Source: Actinospica robiniae DSM 44927 (GTDB lineage: Bacteria; Actinomycetota; Actinomycetes; Streptomycetales; Catenulisporaceae). Taken from it: a stretch of 64,000 nucleotides of DNA. The position numbers and the translations under genes are program-made. The stretch spans positions 6,058,154 to 6,122,153 of the forward strand of contig NZ_KI632511.1 of NCBI RefSeq assembly GCF_000504285.1, written 5' to 3'. Shown one piece after another: positions 15,867-25,500 of the stretch (positions within the stretch are counted from its first letter, which is position 1; each line of letters opens with the position of its first letter). The notes beneath the pieces were generated by a model. It was not told the origin of the DNA and made no database searches. It worked only from the letters and a program-made list of their open reading frames with translations.

Positions 15867-17696
15867 TCAGCCCTCCAGATCATCGCCGTGAGAGGTGCGG
15901 GTGACGGGCCTGCCCATCGCTTCGCCGACCAACTTCAGCAGCCGATCGACCCGGTCCGCGTAGAAGGCATCGAAGTCGTTGGCGCGCAGTAGTTTCGGAC
16001 TCACCAGGTGTGTCCCGACGATGTCGTCGAACCAATCGTCAGGCTGGCCGTACTCTCGCGCCATCAGCTCCAGGTAGGCACCGGGAGCACGCTTGCCTTG
16101 AGACGTGCTTGCCCGATGCGACAGGGCCGTCTTGTTCACGATGCTCGAGAGCTTGGAATCGAGGTTTTCGACGGGCACCGGTGACTTCCAGCCCTTCGGG
16201 AAGATTGTTCTGATGTCGATGTTCTGACCCTCGACGAGTTCCTGATCGATGGGCGCGGAGCTGAAATACCAGTCCACGGCCCCTTGCTTGATCAAGAGGG
16301 CGTAGATCCCCTTGTACGCGGCGCTGTTGCGGCTGACCATCGAGGTGAGGCGCTGCTCGCCGAAGTCGGCTCGGTCGACCGTGTCGGGCAACGTTCGGTC
16401 GGTGAGCCTGCCGTGCACCCAGTCGAGTACTTCCTCGACGTCTCGGGTGAATCGCGTCTCGATGCTGCCGCTGTACATCTCGCCCAGTACCCCGCACCAG
16501 TACCAGCGCTGCAGCTTGGCCTCCACCTCGGGCTGGTCCGTCTCGGCGCCGAGTGCCGCGCGGATGGCCGCCAGCGGCACCAGCTGAGTCCGATACGGCA
16601 GGTCCATCTTCTGGAAGATCCGCTGCCGGCCCAAGAAGCCGCCCACCCACTCCAGCGCGGCGGCGATGCGCGGGCTCCAGGCCTCGTAGGAGGCGAGCGG
16701 CAGATTCAGCAGATCCTTACGCTTGCAGCCGACCGCGGGGACAGGGCCGATGGCGCGGGACTCGAGGACCGCGTTCCTCCGCTCCCACGAGGATGCCAGG
16801 GCGATGGCCTGCAGGAAGTCGGTGCTCTCCAAGCCCTCCAACACCGGATACGCCGCAGAGAGCTTGCCCCGGATGGCGTCCCAGTCGTCACGCAGGTTGA
16901 AGTCGTTCCCCTCGTGCGCGGCCGAGTACTCCCTGTCGCCGGCGTAAGTCGCCGTCAGCAGCTCGAAGACGTTGAGGATGACGCCCCCGGTGTTCACCTT
17001 CTCGAAGACGGTGCACACCGCGACCTTCGAGGTTTCCTTCGGGAGCTTGATCATCGGTACCTGGAACTGCGTAATCCGGTTGAGGACCTGCTCTTGGAAC
17101 CGGGTCCACAGCGCCTGCCGCTGCTCACTGCCGCCGGTGTACTGGAACATCCACCCGTTCGTCTTGGTGACGTCGAAAGCGAGGTTCAGCGGAAACATCC
17201 CCGCCGCGCACTCGCTCTCGCGTGTCGTCAGGTCCAGGGCCACGCGCCGGCCGAAGTCGTCACGCACCGCCTTGTCCTCGGGGACCGACCAGATCGACTC
17301 CTCCAGGTCCGCGCCGTCCTCTGCGGCTGCCTGGATATCGATGTAGTACCACCGTCGGAGCGGCTTGTTCCGGCTGTCCATTGTGTCGACAGGGGTGTCG
17401 GAGTACAGGGCTCGGTAAAGCGAGGTGAGCCGTTGCTGGCCGTCGAGCAGCAACTGCTCCGGCTCGGCACTCGGCTGCGCGGGCGTTCCGGCCAGCGGTC
17501 TGGCCTTGAACTGGACTTCGCCACCACACTCGAGCGTCATGACGACCCCGAGGGGGAAGTCGAGTGCGACGGTGGCGAGGATCGCGCGGATGCGGTCATC
17601 GTCCCACTTCCAGTCGCGCTGGAAGACGGGAAGCTGGATCTTCCCGTCCCCGATCCTCGCGAGCAGCTCGCCCAGCCGCACGCTGTCCAGTGCCAT
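15867..17696 (-). CDS. DUF262 (GmrSD/BrxU-type) defence protein
   Basis: A 609-residue protein with the DUF262 signature of GmrS-like proteins: IGDGKIQLPVFQRDWKWDDD at the N-terminus and EQLLLDGQQRLTSLYRALY, the ParB-like nucleotide-hydrolysing motifs. The C-terminal 300 residues contain NIDIRTIFPKGW, a degenerate echo of the HxIFP segment of DUF1524 HNH nucleases, but I do not see a full set of HNH catalytic residues. Type IV enzymes of this class cut modified DNA using NTP. It is divergent from pglW, which fits an accessory restriction gene that complements BREX. Confidence 0.82.
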   Translation of the reverse strand: MALDSVRLGELLARIGDGKIQLPVFQRDWKWDDDRIRAILATVALDFPLGVVMTLECGGEVQFKARPLAGTPAQPSAEPEQLLLDGQQRLTSLYRALYSDTPVDTMDSRNKPLRRWYYIDIQAAAEDGADLEESIWSVPEDKAVRDDFGRRVALDLTTRESECAAGMFPLNLAFDVTKTNGWMFQYTGGSEQRQALWTRFQEQVLNRITQFQVPMIKLPKETSKVAVCTVFEKVNTGGVILNVFELLTATYAGDREYSAAHEGNDFNLRDDWDAIRGKLSAAYPVLEGLESTDFLQAIALASSWERRNAVLESRAIGPVPAVGCKRKDLLNLPLASYEAWSPRIAAALEWVGGFLGRQRIFQKMDLPYRTQLVPLAAIRAALGAETDQPEVEAKLQRWYWCGVLGEMYSGSIETRFTRDVEEVLDWVHGRLTDRTLPDTVDRADFGEQRLTSMVSRNSAAYKGIYALLIKQGAVDWYFSSAPIDQELVEGQNIDIRTIFPKGWKSPVPVENLDSKLSSIVNKTALSHRASTSQGKRAPGAYLELMAREYGQPDDWFDDIVGTHLVSPKLLRANDFDAFYADRVDRLLKLVGEAMGRPVTRTSHGDDLEG

Positions 17697-17837
17697 CGAC
17701 TCACGGTTCCTCTCATCGACTGATAGGACATCATGGCATCAGGGCACTGGTTTATGCGCACTATTTGGGGAAGTCGCGCCACTGAAGGCGAGGACGACGG
17801 CCCGGTGGCGGGGCGTGCGCAGCCGGTGAGGTCCGCA

Positions 17838-17866
17838 ACTAGCCTTTTCCTGCGCGATAGGCTAGT
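17838..17866 (+). promoter_or_regulatory. Inverted repeat in the DUF262/pglW divergent promoter
   Basis: ACTAGCCT (17838-17845) and AGGCTAGT (17859-17866), a perfect 8-bp inverted repeat with a 13-base spacer. The half-sites are 21 bp apart centre to centre, two helical turns. It lies between the divergent defence units, 41 bases before the preferred pglW start. It could be an operator for a dimeric regulator or a leader hairpin of pglW mRNA. Confidence 0.5.
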
Positions 17867-17907
17867 GATTTGGCAGGTGACCGGCGATGGAGCAGAGGGG
17901 TGCGGCT

Positions 17908-20900
17908 ATGCGGGACGGCCGGTGGGTGACCGTCACCGAGTCGGCGTTCCAGCATGAGCGGGAGGGCCTGGAGTTCGTCAAGAACGGGCTACCGGACGCC
18001 GCGCCGTACCGAGCGTGGTCGAACTTCACGTTCACTGCGAACACCGGGCACGTACGCGAGGTGGACCTGCTGGTGGCGTGCCCTTCGGGTCTGTATCTCA
18101 TCGAGCTCAAGGATTGGCACGGAAGACTGGAGACGGCCGGCTCCGGGTGGGTGCAGCACACCCCGAGCGGGCACGAGCGCTCGCACACGAATGCCGTGCA
18201 CCTGGCTAACCAGAAGGCCAAGGAGCTCAGAGGGCTTCTGCAGGACGCGCTGAACCGGTCGGGCGGCCGTGCACGGGCACCGTACGTCTCTGAAGCGGTC
18301 TTCCTGACAAGCCCTTCACTGAACGTGCGCTTGAGCACGAATGATGTGCTCAAGCTCTACGGCAAGGACGGCAGCACGCAGGCCGGGACGCCACTCCAGG
18401 GCATCCTGGATCTCTTGACCGGGCCGGGTGGGGGACGCGGTGCCATCGACGTCGCCATGTCGAACAAGCTGCCGGATCTCCTCAATCAGATCGGGATCGG
18501 GAGGTCCGCCGCCGAGTACGAGGTCGGCTCCTACCAGCTCAAGCCCAGGCCATTCGATACCGGTGAGAACTGGGCCGACTACCTGGCCTCCCACAAATCG
18601 TTGCGCAAGCTCCGTAGGGTACGCATCTATCTGCGTGAGCGAAATGCTGATAAATCGCTGCGCGAGTCGGTGAACCGAGTAGCGGAGCGCGAGGCCAAGG
18701 TTCTGCAGGGGATTCTGCACCCGGGACTGGTGCAGCTGGAGGACTACTCCGAGAACGGGCATCCGGCCGGCCCCGCCCTGATCTACGGTTACCACCCCGA
18801 GACGCTGCGTCTCGATGAGTACATGGCCCGCTACGGCGAGCGCCTCGACATGCTCACGCGGTCCCACCTGCTCCGCCAGATCGCCGAGACGATCAGGTTC
18901 GCGCATGGCCGCCGTGCCTTCCACCGCACGCTGTGTGCGCGCGCCATCCATGTGATCCCAGGACCACGCGGCAAAGGTTCCCGGTCTGAGGGCAGCGACG
19001 AGGAGTCGTGGCTTGCTCCGCGAATCCAGATCTCCGAGTGGCAGACCGCGGTTCGTCGGTTCACCGCGGGCTCGACCGCAGTCGCGACAGGTCGGCGCGG
19101 CATCACCAAGGACCTGGAGGCCGTTCCGTCACATCAGGAGCTGTCGATCGACACGGCCGCTGAGGCGTATCTCGCGCCTGAGCTGACAGCGCGCGACCCC
19201 GATCCGATCGCCTTGGATGTGTTCGGTCTCGGAACCCTCGCATACCTGCTATTCACCGGAAAACCGCCGGCTGCCAGCCAGGCCGAGCTGATCGGGCGCC
19301 TGGCCGGGGAGAGCGGGCTGTCACCGTCCTCGGCAGTCGACGGCCTTCCGGATGACGTCGACCTTCTCGTACAGTGCGCCACAGCCTACGACCCGCTGCG
19401 GCGGGTGCGTACCGTCGATGAAATCCTTGAACTGCTCGACGACATCGACGACCGGCTGACTGCTCCTGAGGCGGTGGCCGAGCCGGCGCAGGAGGACCCG
19501 GACCCCCTCGAAGCGGTGAAGGGAACCCTCCTCGCCGACCGATTCCTCGTCGAGCGTCAGCTGGGCATGGGCTCTACCAGCAAAGCGCTGCTGGCGAAGG
19601 ACACCTCACGAGACGGCGCGCTCGTGGTGCTGAAGGTCGCCCGCTCCAGTAAGTACGAGGCGGCGCTGCGGCGGGAAGCGGATGTGCTCGGCAAGCTGCG
19701 CAATGACTCGCGCATCATCAGATTGGCTGTGCCGAACCCGATCGAGCTGGGCCGGCGCACGACCTTGGTGCTCGAGCATGCGGGTGAGAAGACCGTTGCC
19801 CGGCAGTTGCGCGAGGACGGCCGGCTCCTCACGGACCAGTTGGAGCTCTACGGCGACTACCTCTTTTCAGCCGTTGACTTCCTCGAAAGCGAGGGCGTCT
19901 GGCACCGCGACGTGAAGCCGGACAACATCGCGATCCGGGTGATGTCCAACGAGACCAAGCGGCTGGTCCTGTTCGACTTCTCGCTCGCCGGCTACCCGGT
20001 CGAGCAGATCAAGGCGGGCACGGAGGGCTATCTCGATCCCTTCCTGGGCTCGCTCAAGCGGCCGCACTACGATCCCCACGCCGAACGCTACGCCGTGGCC
20101 GTGACCCTGCACGAAATGGCCTCGGGCGAACTGCCCGAATGGGGCTCGGGCAAGGTCGATCCGAAGCAGACCGACCCGGAACAGGAGCCGTACCCGAAGA
20201 TCGCTTCCGAGGCTTTCGACGCCTCGATCCGCGATGGCCTCACCCGGTTCTTCCGCAGGGCTCTGCATCGCGACACCGCTGAGCGGTATCCGGACTTCAA
20301 GGCGATGAGCGACGACTGGAAGCGCGTCTTCCTTCTCGCGGATCAGCCGGTTGCCCGGCGCGGCAGCGGCGGTCACACGTTGCATCCGCAGACTGCGACC
20401 ACTTCGGAAAAGGTGGCAGCGGCGGAGTTGGGCGAGTTGCCGCACTCGGCGCAAGCCGAGGAGGTGACAGCCGAGACCGCGTTGCTCACCTCCGGACTAT
20501 CGCAGCGGGCCTCCTCATTCTTGGCCGGCCTCGGTCTGACGACGGTCGGTGAGTTGCTCGGCTACGCTTCGCCCGGCCGTCTAGTCAACAAGCCCGGCCT
20601 GGGCGCGCGCACCCGCGACGAGATCAACGCCAGGATGAAGCACTGGCGGCTGCTGCTCAACGCCACCGAACCGAGGGACACACCCGAGCCTGCGCCACTG
20701 TCGCCGGAGAATCGAAGTGTCGCAGAGGCCGAGTTCAAGCAGGCCCTTCGCGACCAGTCGCCGGACGCCCTGCGCATCTTGAGTCTGGACGTTCTCGTCG
20801 GCAGGCTCGTTCCGCTCCTCGACGACAAGGGCGGGAACGCAACGGAGGTTGAGGCGACTCGACTGTTGCTGGGGCTTCCCGACGAGCGCGGTACGCGGCC

Positions 20901-22512
20901 GCGCGGGTTGTCGGCGTGGCCGAGGAACGTCGAGGTCGCCGTAGCCGTCGGCGTGAGCGGCGGCCGGGTCGCACAGATCCTCGGCAAGCAACGCAAACTC
21001 TGGGCGAAGGACAAGGCCATCCGGGAGTTGCGGGCCGAACTCGTCGAGCTGCTGTCCGATCTCGGACGTGTCGCCTCGGCGACGGAGCTCGCCGGCCTGC
21101 TGATCAGGCGCCGCGGCACGATGCAGAACGCTGAAGGCGTCAGGCAGGCGATGGCGCTGGCAGCGGTTCGGGCGGCCTACGAGGCCGACTGGCAGGGGGA
21201 CACGCGGCGATTCGGCCTGCGTCAGCATGGAGAGGCGGGAGCACAGATCACGCTCATCGCCCTCGAAGTGGACGAGGACAACGATCCGGCAGACACTCCG
21301 CCTGGACCGGCTCTGCTCGACCTCGCCGACCGCCTCGGCAAGGCGGCCGACGGCCTGGCCGCGCGTGACGCCCTCGCGGCCCCGACCACGGTCCTGGAAG
21401 AACTTGCCGCCGCAATGACCGGGTTCGTGGAATCGGCGCGGGGATGCCCGGTCGTTCTGACGGAGTCACGCCTGGTCACACTGTCGACGGCGGCCTCACG
21501 CGACGCCGCGTCGAATGCCCGCTACGAAATCTATCCGCGCGACCTGGAGCCTGTGCGCGCCCTGCGCCTTTCACAGGCCGGCCTGGTCGTTCGCGGCGCA
21601 AAGAACTCGAAGAGCAACGAGCCCGGGCTGACCGCCAAGACGGTCCAGGATCGGGTGGCTGCCCGCTTCCCCGGCCTGACGACCCGCCTTCCTGAGAAGT
21701 CGACCGATCTGGCGAACCTGCTCAATCAGGCCGGGTTCGACGTCGAACAGAAGACGCTCAAAAACGGCGACGTCGTGTTCGTCGCCCGCGCGGGGGACGT
21801 CAACGGCACCGATACGTTCCGCAGCGGCCACTACGCCACCGCGCTGCGCAGCCCGAGTAGGCCTCGTGAGGACCAGTGGACAGCGAACGACCCGGCACGC
21901 GCAGCCGCGCATCGAACGGACGCACAGTTGACGGAGGCGAAGCAGAGCGGCGGCTTCCGCGCGCTCACGGTGAAGGTGGCGAGCTACAACCTGGCCCGTC
22001 AGGCACTGGCGACACGGTACGACGCGCACGAGGTGAATGTCGCAGCGCTGTTTCTGCAAGCACTGCACGCGCGCGTCGATAGCAGGCCGAAGCCGACCTG
22101 GGAGACGATCCTGACTGCGGCGAGCGCGGAGCTGGGCAGCCGTGCCGCGGTTAAGTTCGCGGAGTACGCCGCGAGTGCGTGGAGTGACGTCGAACCGGTA
22201 TTGGCCAGCGTGGCAGACGGTAATCTGGGACGTCCTGTGCTGCTCGCGGACGCCGAGGTGCTGGCGCGTTTCGGTGGATTCGGTCTGCTCGGGCGGCTGA
22301 TCGAGCGAAGCGAGTCCGGCGGCGGCGCGCTGTGGCTGCTGTGCCCGGCCGAAGACGCGGGCAATCCGCCCCGTCTGCATACGGAGATCGTCAGGGTGCA
22401 GGCAGGTTCGGGCTGGATCAAGCTGATGGACGAGTGGGCGACCAACAAGCACCGCGGTGCGGACGGCGCTGTCGGTGTGGAGAACGAGACGGTAGGTGGG
22501 CGGGACAAGTGA
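17908..22512 (+). CDS. pglW: BREX type 2 kinase PglW
   Basis: A 1534-residue PglW, the Ser/Thr kinase of BREX type 2 (Pgl). The N-terminus starts MRDGRWVTVTESAFQHERE and has a NERD nuclease-related domain (HVREVDLLVACPSGLYLIEL followed by KDW). A first kinase-like region around residues 220-500 is degenerate (FHRTLCARAI in place of HRDxKPxN). A second at about 550-810 is complete: GMGSTSKALLAKD loop, VVLKVARS lysine, WHRDVKPDNIAI, and LFDFSLAGY with DFS in place of DFG. A helix-hairpin-helix-like segment follows. The ATG at 17908 is preferred over 17887 because it matches the usual family start. It overlaps pglX by GTGA. Confidence 0.92.
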   Translation: MRDGRWVTVTESAFQHEREGLEFVKNGLPDAAPYRAWSNFTFTANTGHVREVDLLVACPSGLYLIELKDWHGRLETAGSGWVQHTPSGHERSHTNAVHLANQKAKELRGLLQDALNRSGGRARAPYVSEAVFLTSPSLNVRLSTNDVLKLYGKDGSTQAGTPLQGILDLLTGPGGGRGAIDVAMSNKLPDLLNQIGIGRSAAEYEVGSYQLKPRPFDTGENWADYLASHKSLRKLRRVRIYLRERNADKSLRESVNRVAEREAKVLQGILHPGLVQLEDYSENGHPAGPALIYGYHPETLRLDEYMARYGERLDMLTRSHLLRQIAETIRFAHGRRAFHRTLCARAIHVIPGPRGKGSRSEGSDEESWLAPRIQISEWQTAVRRFTAGSTAVATGRRGITKDLEAVPSHQELSIDTAAEAYLAPELTARDPDPIALDVFGLGTLAYLLFTGKPPAASQAELIGRLAGESGLSPSSAVDGLPDDVDLLVQCATAYDPLRRVRTVDEILELLDDIDDRLTAPEAVAEPAQEDPDPLEAVKGTLLADRFLVERQLGMGSTSKALLAKDTSRDGALVVLKVARSSKYEAALRREADVLGKLRNDSRIIRLAVPNPIELGRRTTLVLEHAGEKTVARQLREDGRLLTDQLELYGDYLFSAVDFLESEGVWHRDVKPDNIAIRVMSNETKRLVLFDFSLAGYPVEQIKAGTEGYLDPFLGSLKRPHYDPHAERYAVAVTLHEMASGELPEWGSGKVDPKQTDPEQEPYPKIASEAFDASIRDGLTRFFRRALHRDTAERYPDFKAMSDDWKRVFLLADQPVARRGSGGHTLHPQTATTSEKVAAAELGELPHSAQAEEVTAETALLTSGLSQRASSFLAGLGLTTVGELLGYASPGRLVNKPGLGARTRDEINARMKHWRLLLNATEPRDTPEPAPLSPENRSVAEAEFKQALRDQSPDALRILSLDVLVGRLVPLLDDKGGNATEVEATRLLLGLPDERGTRPRGLSAWPRNVEVAVAVGVSGGRVAQILGKQRKLWAKDKAIRELRAELVELLSDLGRVASATELAGLLIRRRGTMQNAEGVRQAMALAAVRAAYEADWQGDTRRFGLRQHGEAGAQITLIALEVDEDNDPADTPPGPALLDLADRLGKAADGLAARDALAAPTTVLEELAAAMTGFVESARGCPVVLTESRLVTLSTAASRDAASNARYEIYPRDLEPVRALRLSQAGLVVRGAKNSKSNEPGLTAKTVQDRVAARFPGLTTRLPEKSTDLANLLNQAGFDVEQKTLKNGDVVFVARAGDVNGTDTFRSGHYATALRSPSRPREDQWTANDPARAAAHRTDAQLTEAKQSGGFRALTVKVASYNLARQALATRYDAHEVNVAALFLQALHARVDSRPKPTWETILTAASAELGSRAAVKFAEYAASAWSDVEPVLASVADGNLGRPVLLADAEVLARFGGFGLLGRLIERSESGGGALWLLCPAEDAGNPPRLHTEIVRVQAGSGWIKLMDEWATNKHRGADGAVGVENETVGGRDK

Positions 22513-25500
22513 TTGACCGGGCGAAGCTGCTGGTAGACCTGAAGAACCAGGTCAAGCTGGCCGAAAAGGACCTGACCGCGCAGATCTCGGAGGTCGAGGG
22601 TCTCGAGGCCAAGCTCAAGACCGAACACGCCGTCGCGTTCCGTATCAAGCGGACCAACGACAGCTGGACGATGTGGCGCAAGGAGCGCGTCACGCAGGCT
22701 GCGGTGGCGTGGGTGCTGGGAACGGTCTTCGTCCGGTTCTGCGAGGACAATGGACTGCTGGGGGAGGAGACGGCCTACATCGCGGGGCACACGGCCGACC
22801 AGCTGACCTTGGCGCAGGAGTCGCAGACGGAGTTCCTGGCCCAGGGCGAGGGAAAGGTGAACCCGCGCGACTGGCTGCTGACGGCGTTCGCGGACCTGGG
22901 GGCGGGCGATGCCGGACGGCTGATGTTCGACCCGCAGCACAACCCGCTGTACGAGATCCCGCTGTCGCACTTCGCGGCAAAGGCACTGATCGACTCCTGG
23001 CGGACGCCGGCGGCGCCGGGCTCGGACACGGCGGTCGTGCACGACTTTTGCGACGAGGAGTGGAGCACGCGGTTCCTGGGTGATCTGTACCAGGATCTAT
23101 CGCAGGAGGCTCAGGACAAGTACGCACTCAAACAGACCCCTGAGTTCATCGAAGAGTTCATTCTCGACCGGACCCTGAAGCCTGCGATCCGGGACTTCGG
23201 GTACGACGTGGTGAAGGTGATCGACCCGACGTGCGGGTCGGGCCACTTCGTGCTAGGTGCGTTTCAGCGGATACTGAAGGAATGGGAGCAGAAGTCCCCG
23301 AACCTGGACCGCTGGGCCCGAGTCCGCAAAGCGCTTGGCGCAGTGCACGGTGTGGACATCAACCCGTTCGCGGTCTCGATCGCGCGGTTCCGGCTGCTGA
23401 TCGCGGCGATGAAGGCGGCAAACCTCAAGACTCTAGCTGAGGCCGTCAATGGCGAGTGGCCAATGCACCTGGCGGTCGGCGATTCGCTGATCAAGGAGCG
23501 TTGGCGAGCTGACACGCTGTTCGGGGGGCAAGAGAGCGCAGACGAGCTCGCTCTCTTCAAGTACGCATTCGAGGATGTGGATGACCACCCGGGGATCCTC
23601 GAGGAGGGCCGGTACCACGCGGTCGTGGGAAACCCGCCCTACATCGCGATCAAGGATGCCAAACTGCGCGAGCTGTACCGGGAGCTGTACAAGAGCTGCA
23701 CCGGCAAGTACGTGCTGACAGTGCCCTTTGCGGAGCGATTCTTCCAGCTGGCGAAGCCTGCGGGGACGGACAACAAGCCGGGCTACGTGGGTCAGATCAC
23801 CGGCAACAACTTCATGAAGCGCGAGTTTGGCAAGGGACTGATCCAGGTGTTCCTCGCGCACTCGGTGGAGCTCACCGAGGTTATCGATACCTCGGGCGCG
23901 TATATCCCTGGACACGGGACCCCGACAGTCATCATGATCGGCAAGCGACGCTCTGGGCAAGGGCGCCAGGAGAAGGTCCGGACCGTCCGTGGCATCCAAG
24001 GCGAGCCCTCGGCCCCCGCAGATCCGGCGCAAGGACGAGTGTGGTCGGAGATCCGCGATCATATCGACGAGCCGGGTTTCGTGGGTGGATTCGTCTCGAT
24101 CGAGGATTTGGATCGTAAGCGCTACTTCGGGAAGCATCCTTGGATTCTGGCCGCAGGCGGCCTGGAGTTGGTAAACGAGATTGAAAGGAGTGCCACAGGG
24201 CCGCTGGGCGCTATTGCCGACTCGGTCGGGATCGTCAGCTTTACGCTCGAGGACGACCTTTATGTGTTACCGCCACGCAGCGCAGGCCGTAACCGTGTGC
24301 CGCAAGATCTGGTCCGGACGATGGTCTTAGGCGATGGGATTAGGGACTGGGCTGGGGAACATGATAGTGCTGCTCTTTTCCCCTATGGGTCTGACTTCAA
24401 GCCTATTGTGATCGACCATGAACCCGGCCTCCTGCGTTATATGTGGCCTGGTCGGACAAACCTGGCCAACAACATCCTATTCGGTGGTAAGACGAAGATT
24501 CAGGGCGGTCTGCGATGGTATGAATACGGCCGTCTGACGTCGAGCAAGCTTAAGACGCCGTTGACGATCACTTTCGGTGAAGTGGCGACACACAATCACT
24601 TCGCGCTCGATCGGGGCGGGAGTGTATTCAATCGGACCGCGCCCGTCATCAAACTGCGGGCCGGCTCAAGCGAACAGGATCATCTCGACGTGCTCGGCGT
24701 GCTTAATTCGTCGACTGCATGTTTCTGGCTGAAGCAAATGTGCCAGGACAAGCCGAGCAATGGCATCGGCCGCAGTGTCGAATCTGAGAAGTGGACGGCT
24801 CGATTTCAGTTCAACGCAACAAATGTTCAAGACCTTCCGCTGCCCAAGGTGCTTCCGGGCGTCCTAGCTGCTGAACTTGACTCCTTAGCGCGACAGCTTG
24901 CCGCCGTGAGCCCTCGTGCTATCGCCAATGACTCGGGCACTCCCCTTACTGCTGTCCGCATCAAAGCTGCGAAGACCGAGTGGGACAGTCTTCGCGCTCG
25001 TATGATCCTATTGCAGGAGGAGCTCGACTGGCAGGTTTACGGGCTCTACAACCTGTTCCCCGAGGGCCACAACGCTTCCGACTACCTCGCTCCCGAAGGC
25101 TCGCTTCCCGAATCCGGTCTCCTCCACGGCCAGCGTGCCTTCGAGATCATCCTCGCGCGTCGCGTTGATGCTGGGATCGACACCGACGAGTGGATCCGGC
25201 GGCACCGTTCCACTAAGACCACTGATATTCCCGCCGAGTGGCCCGAGGAGTATCGCGCCATCGTCGAGCGCCGCATCGAGCTCATCAACGCCCAGCCGAA
25301 GAGCTTCGGCCTGCTCGAACGTCCCGAGCACAAGCGTCGCTGGTTGTTGGCGACTAGCAGCCAGCCCTGGTACTGGGAAGACCAGAAGCATGCTGCGCTC
25401 CGTGACTGGCTTCTCGACCGGATCGAGCAGCGTCATCTCTGGTACGCCGTGGATGCCACGGGCACCGAGCAGCCCCGCACGTGGACCCCGTCCGAACTCG

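Noticed and set aside
16284..17723. Plus-strand open frame of 479 codons
   Set aside because: Antisense to the DUF262 gene, whose QLPVFQR and DGQQRLTSL motifs fix the coding strand.
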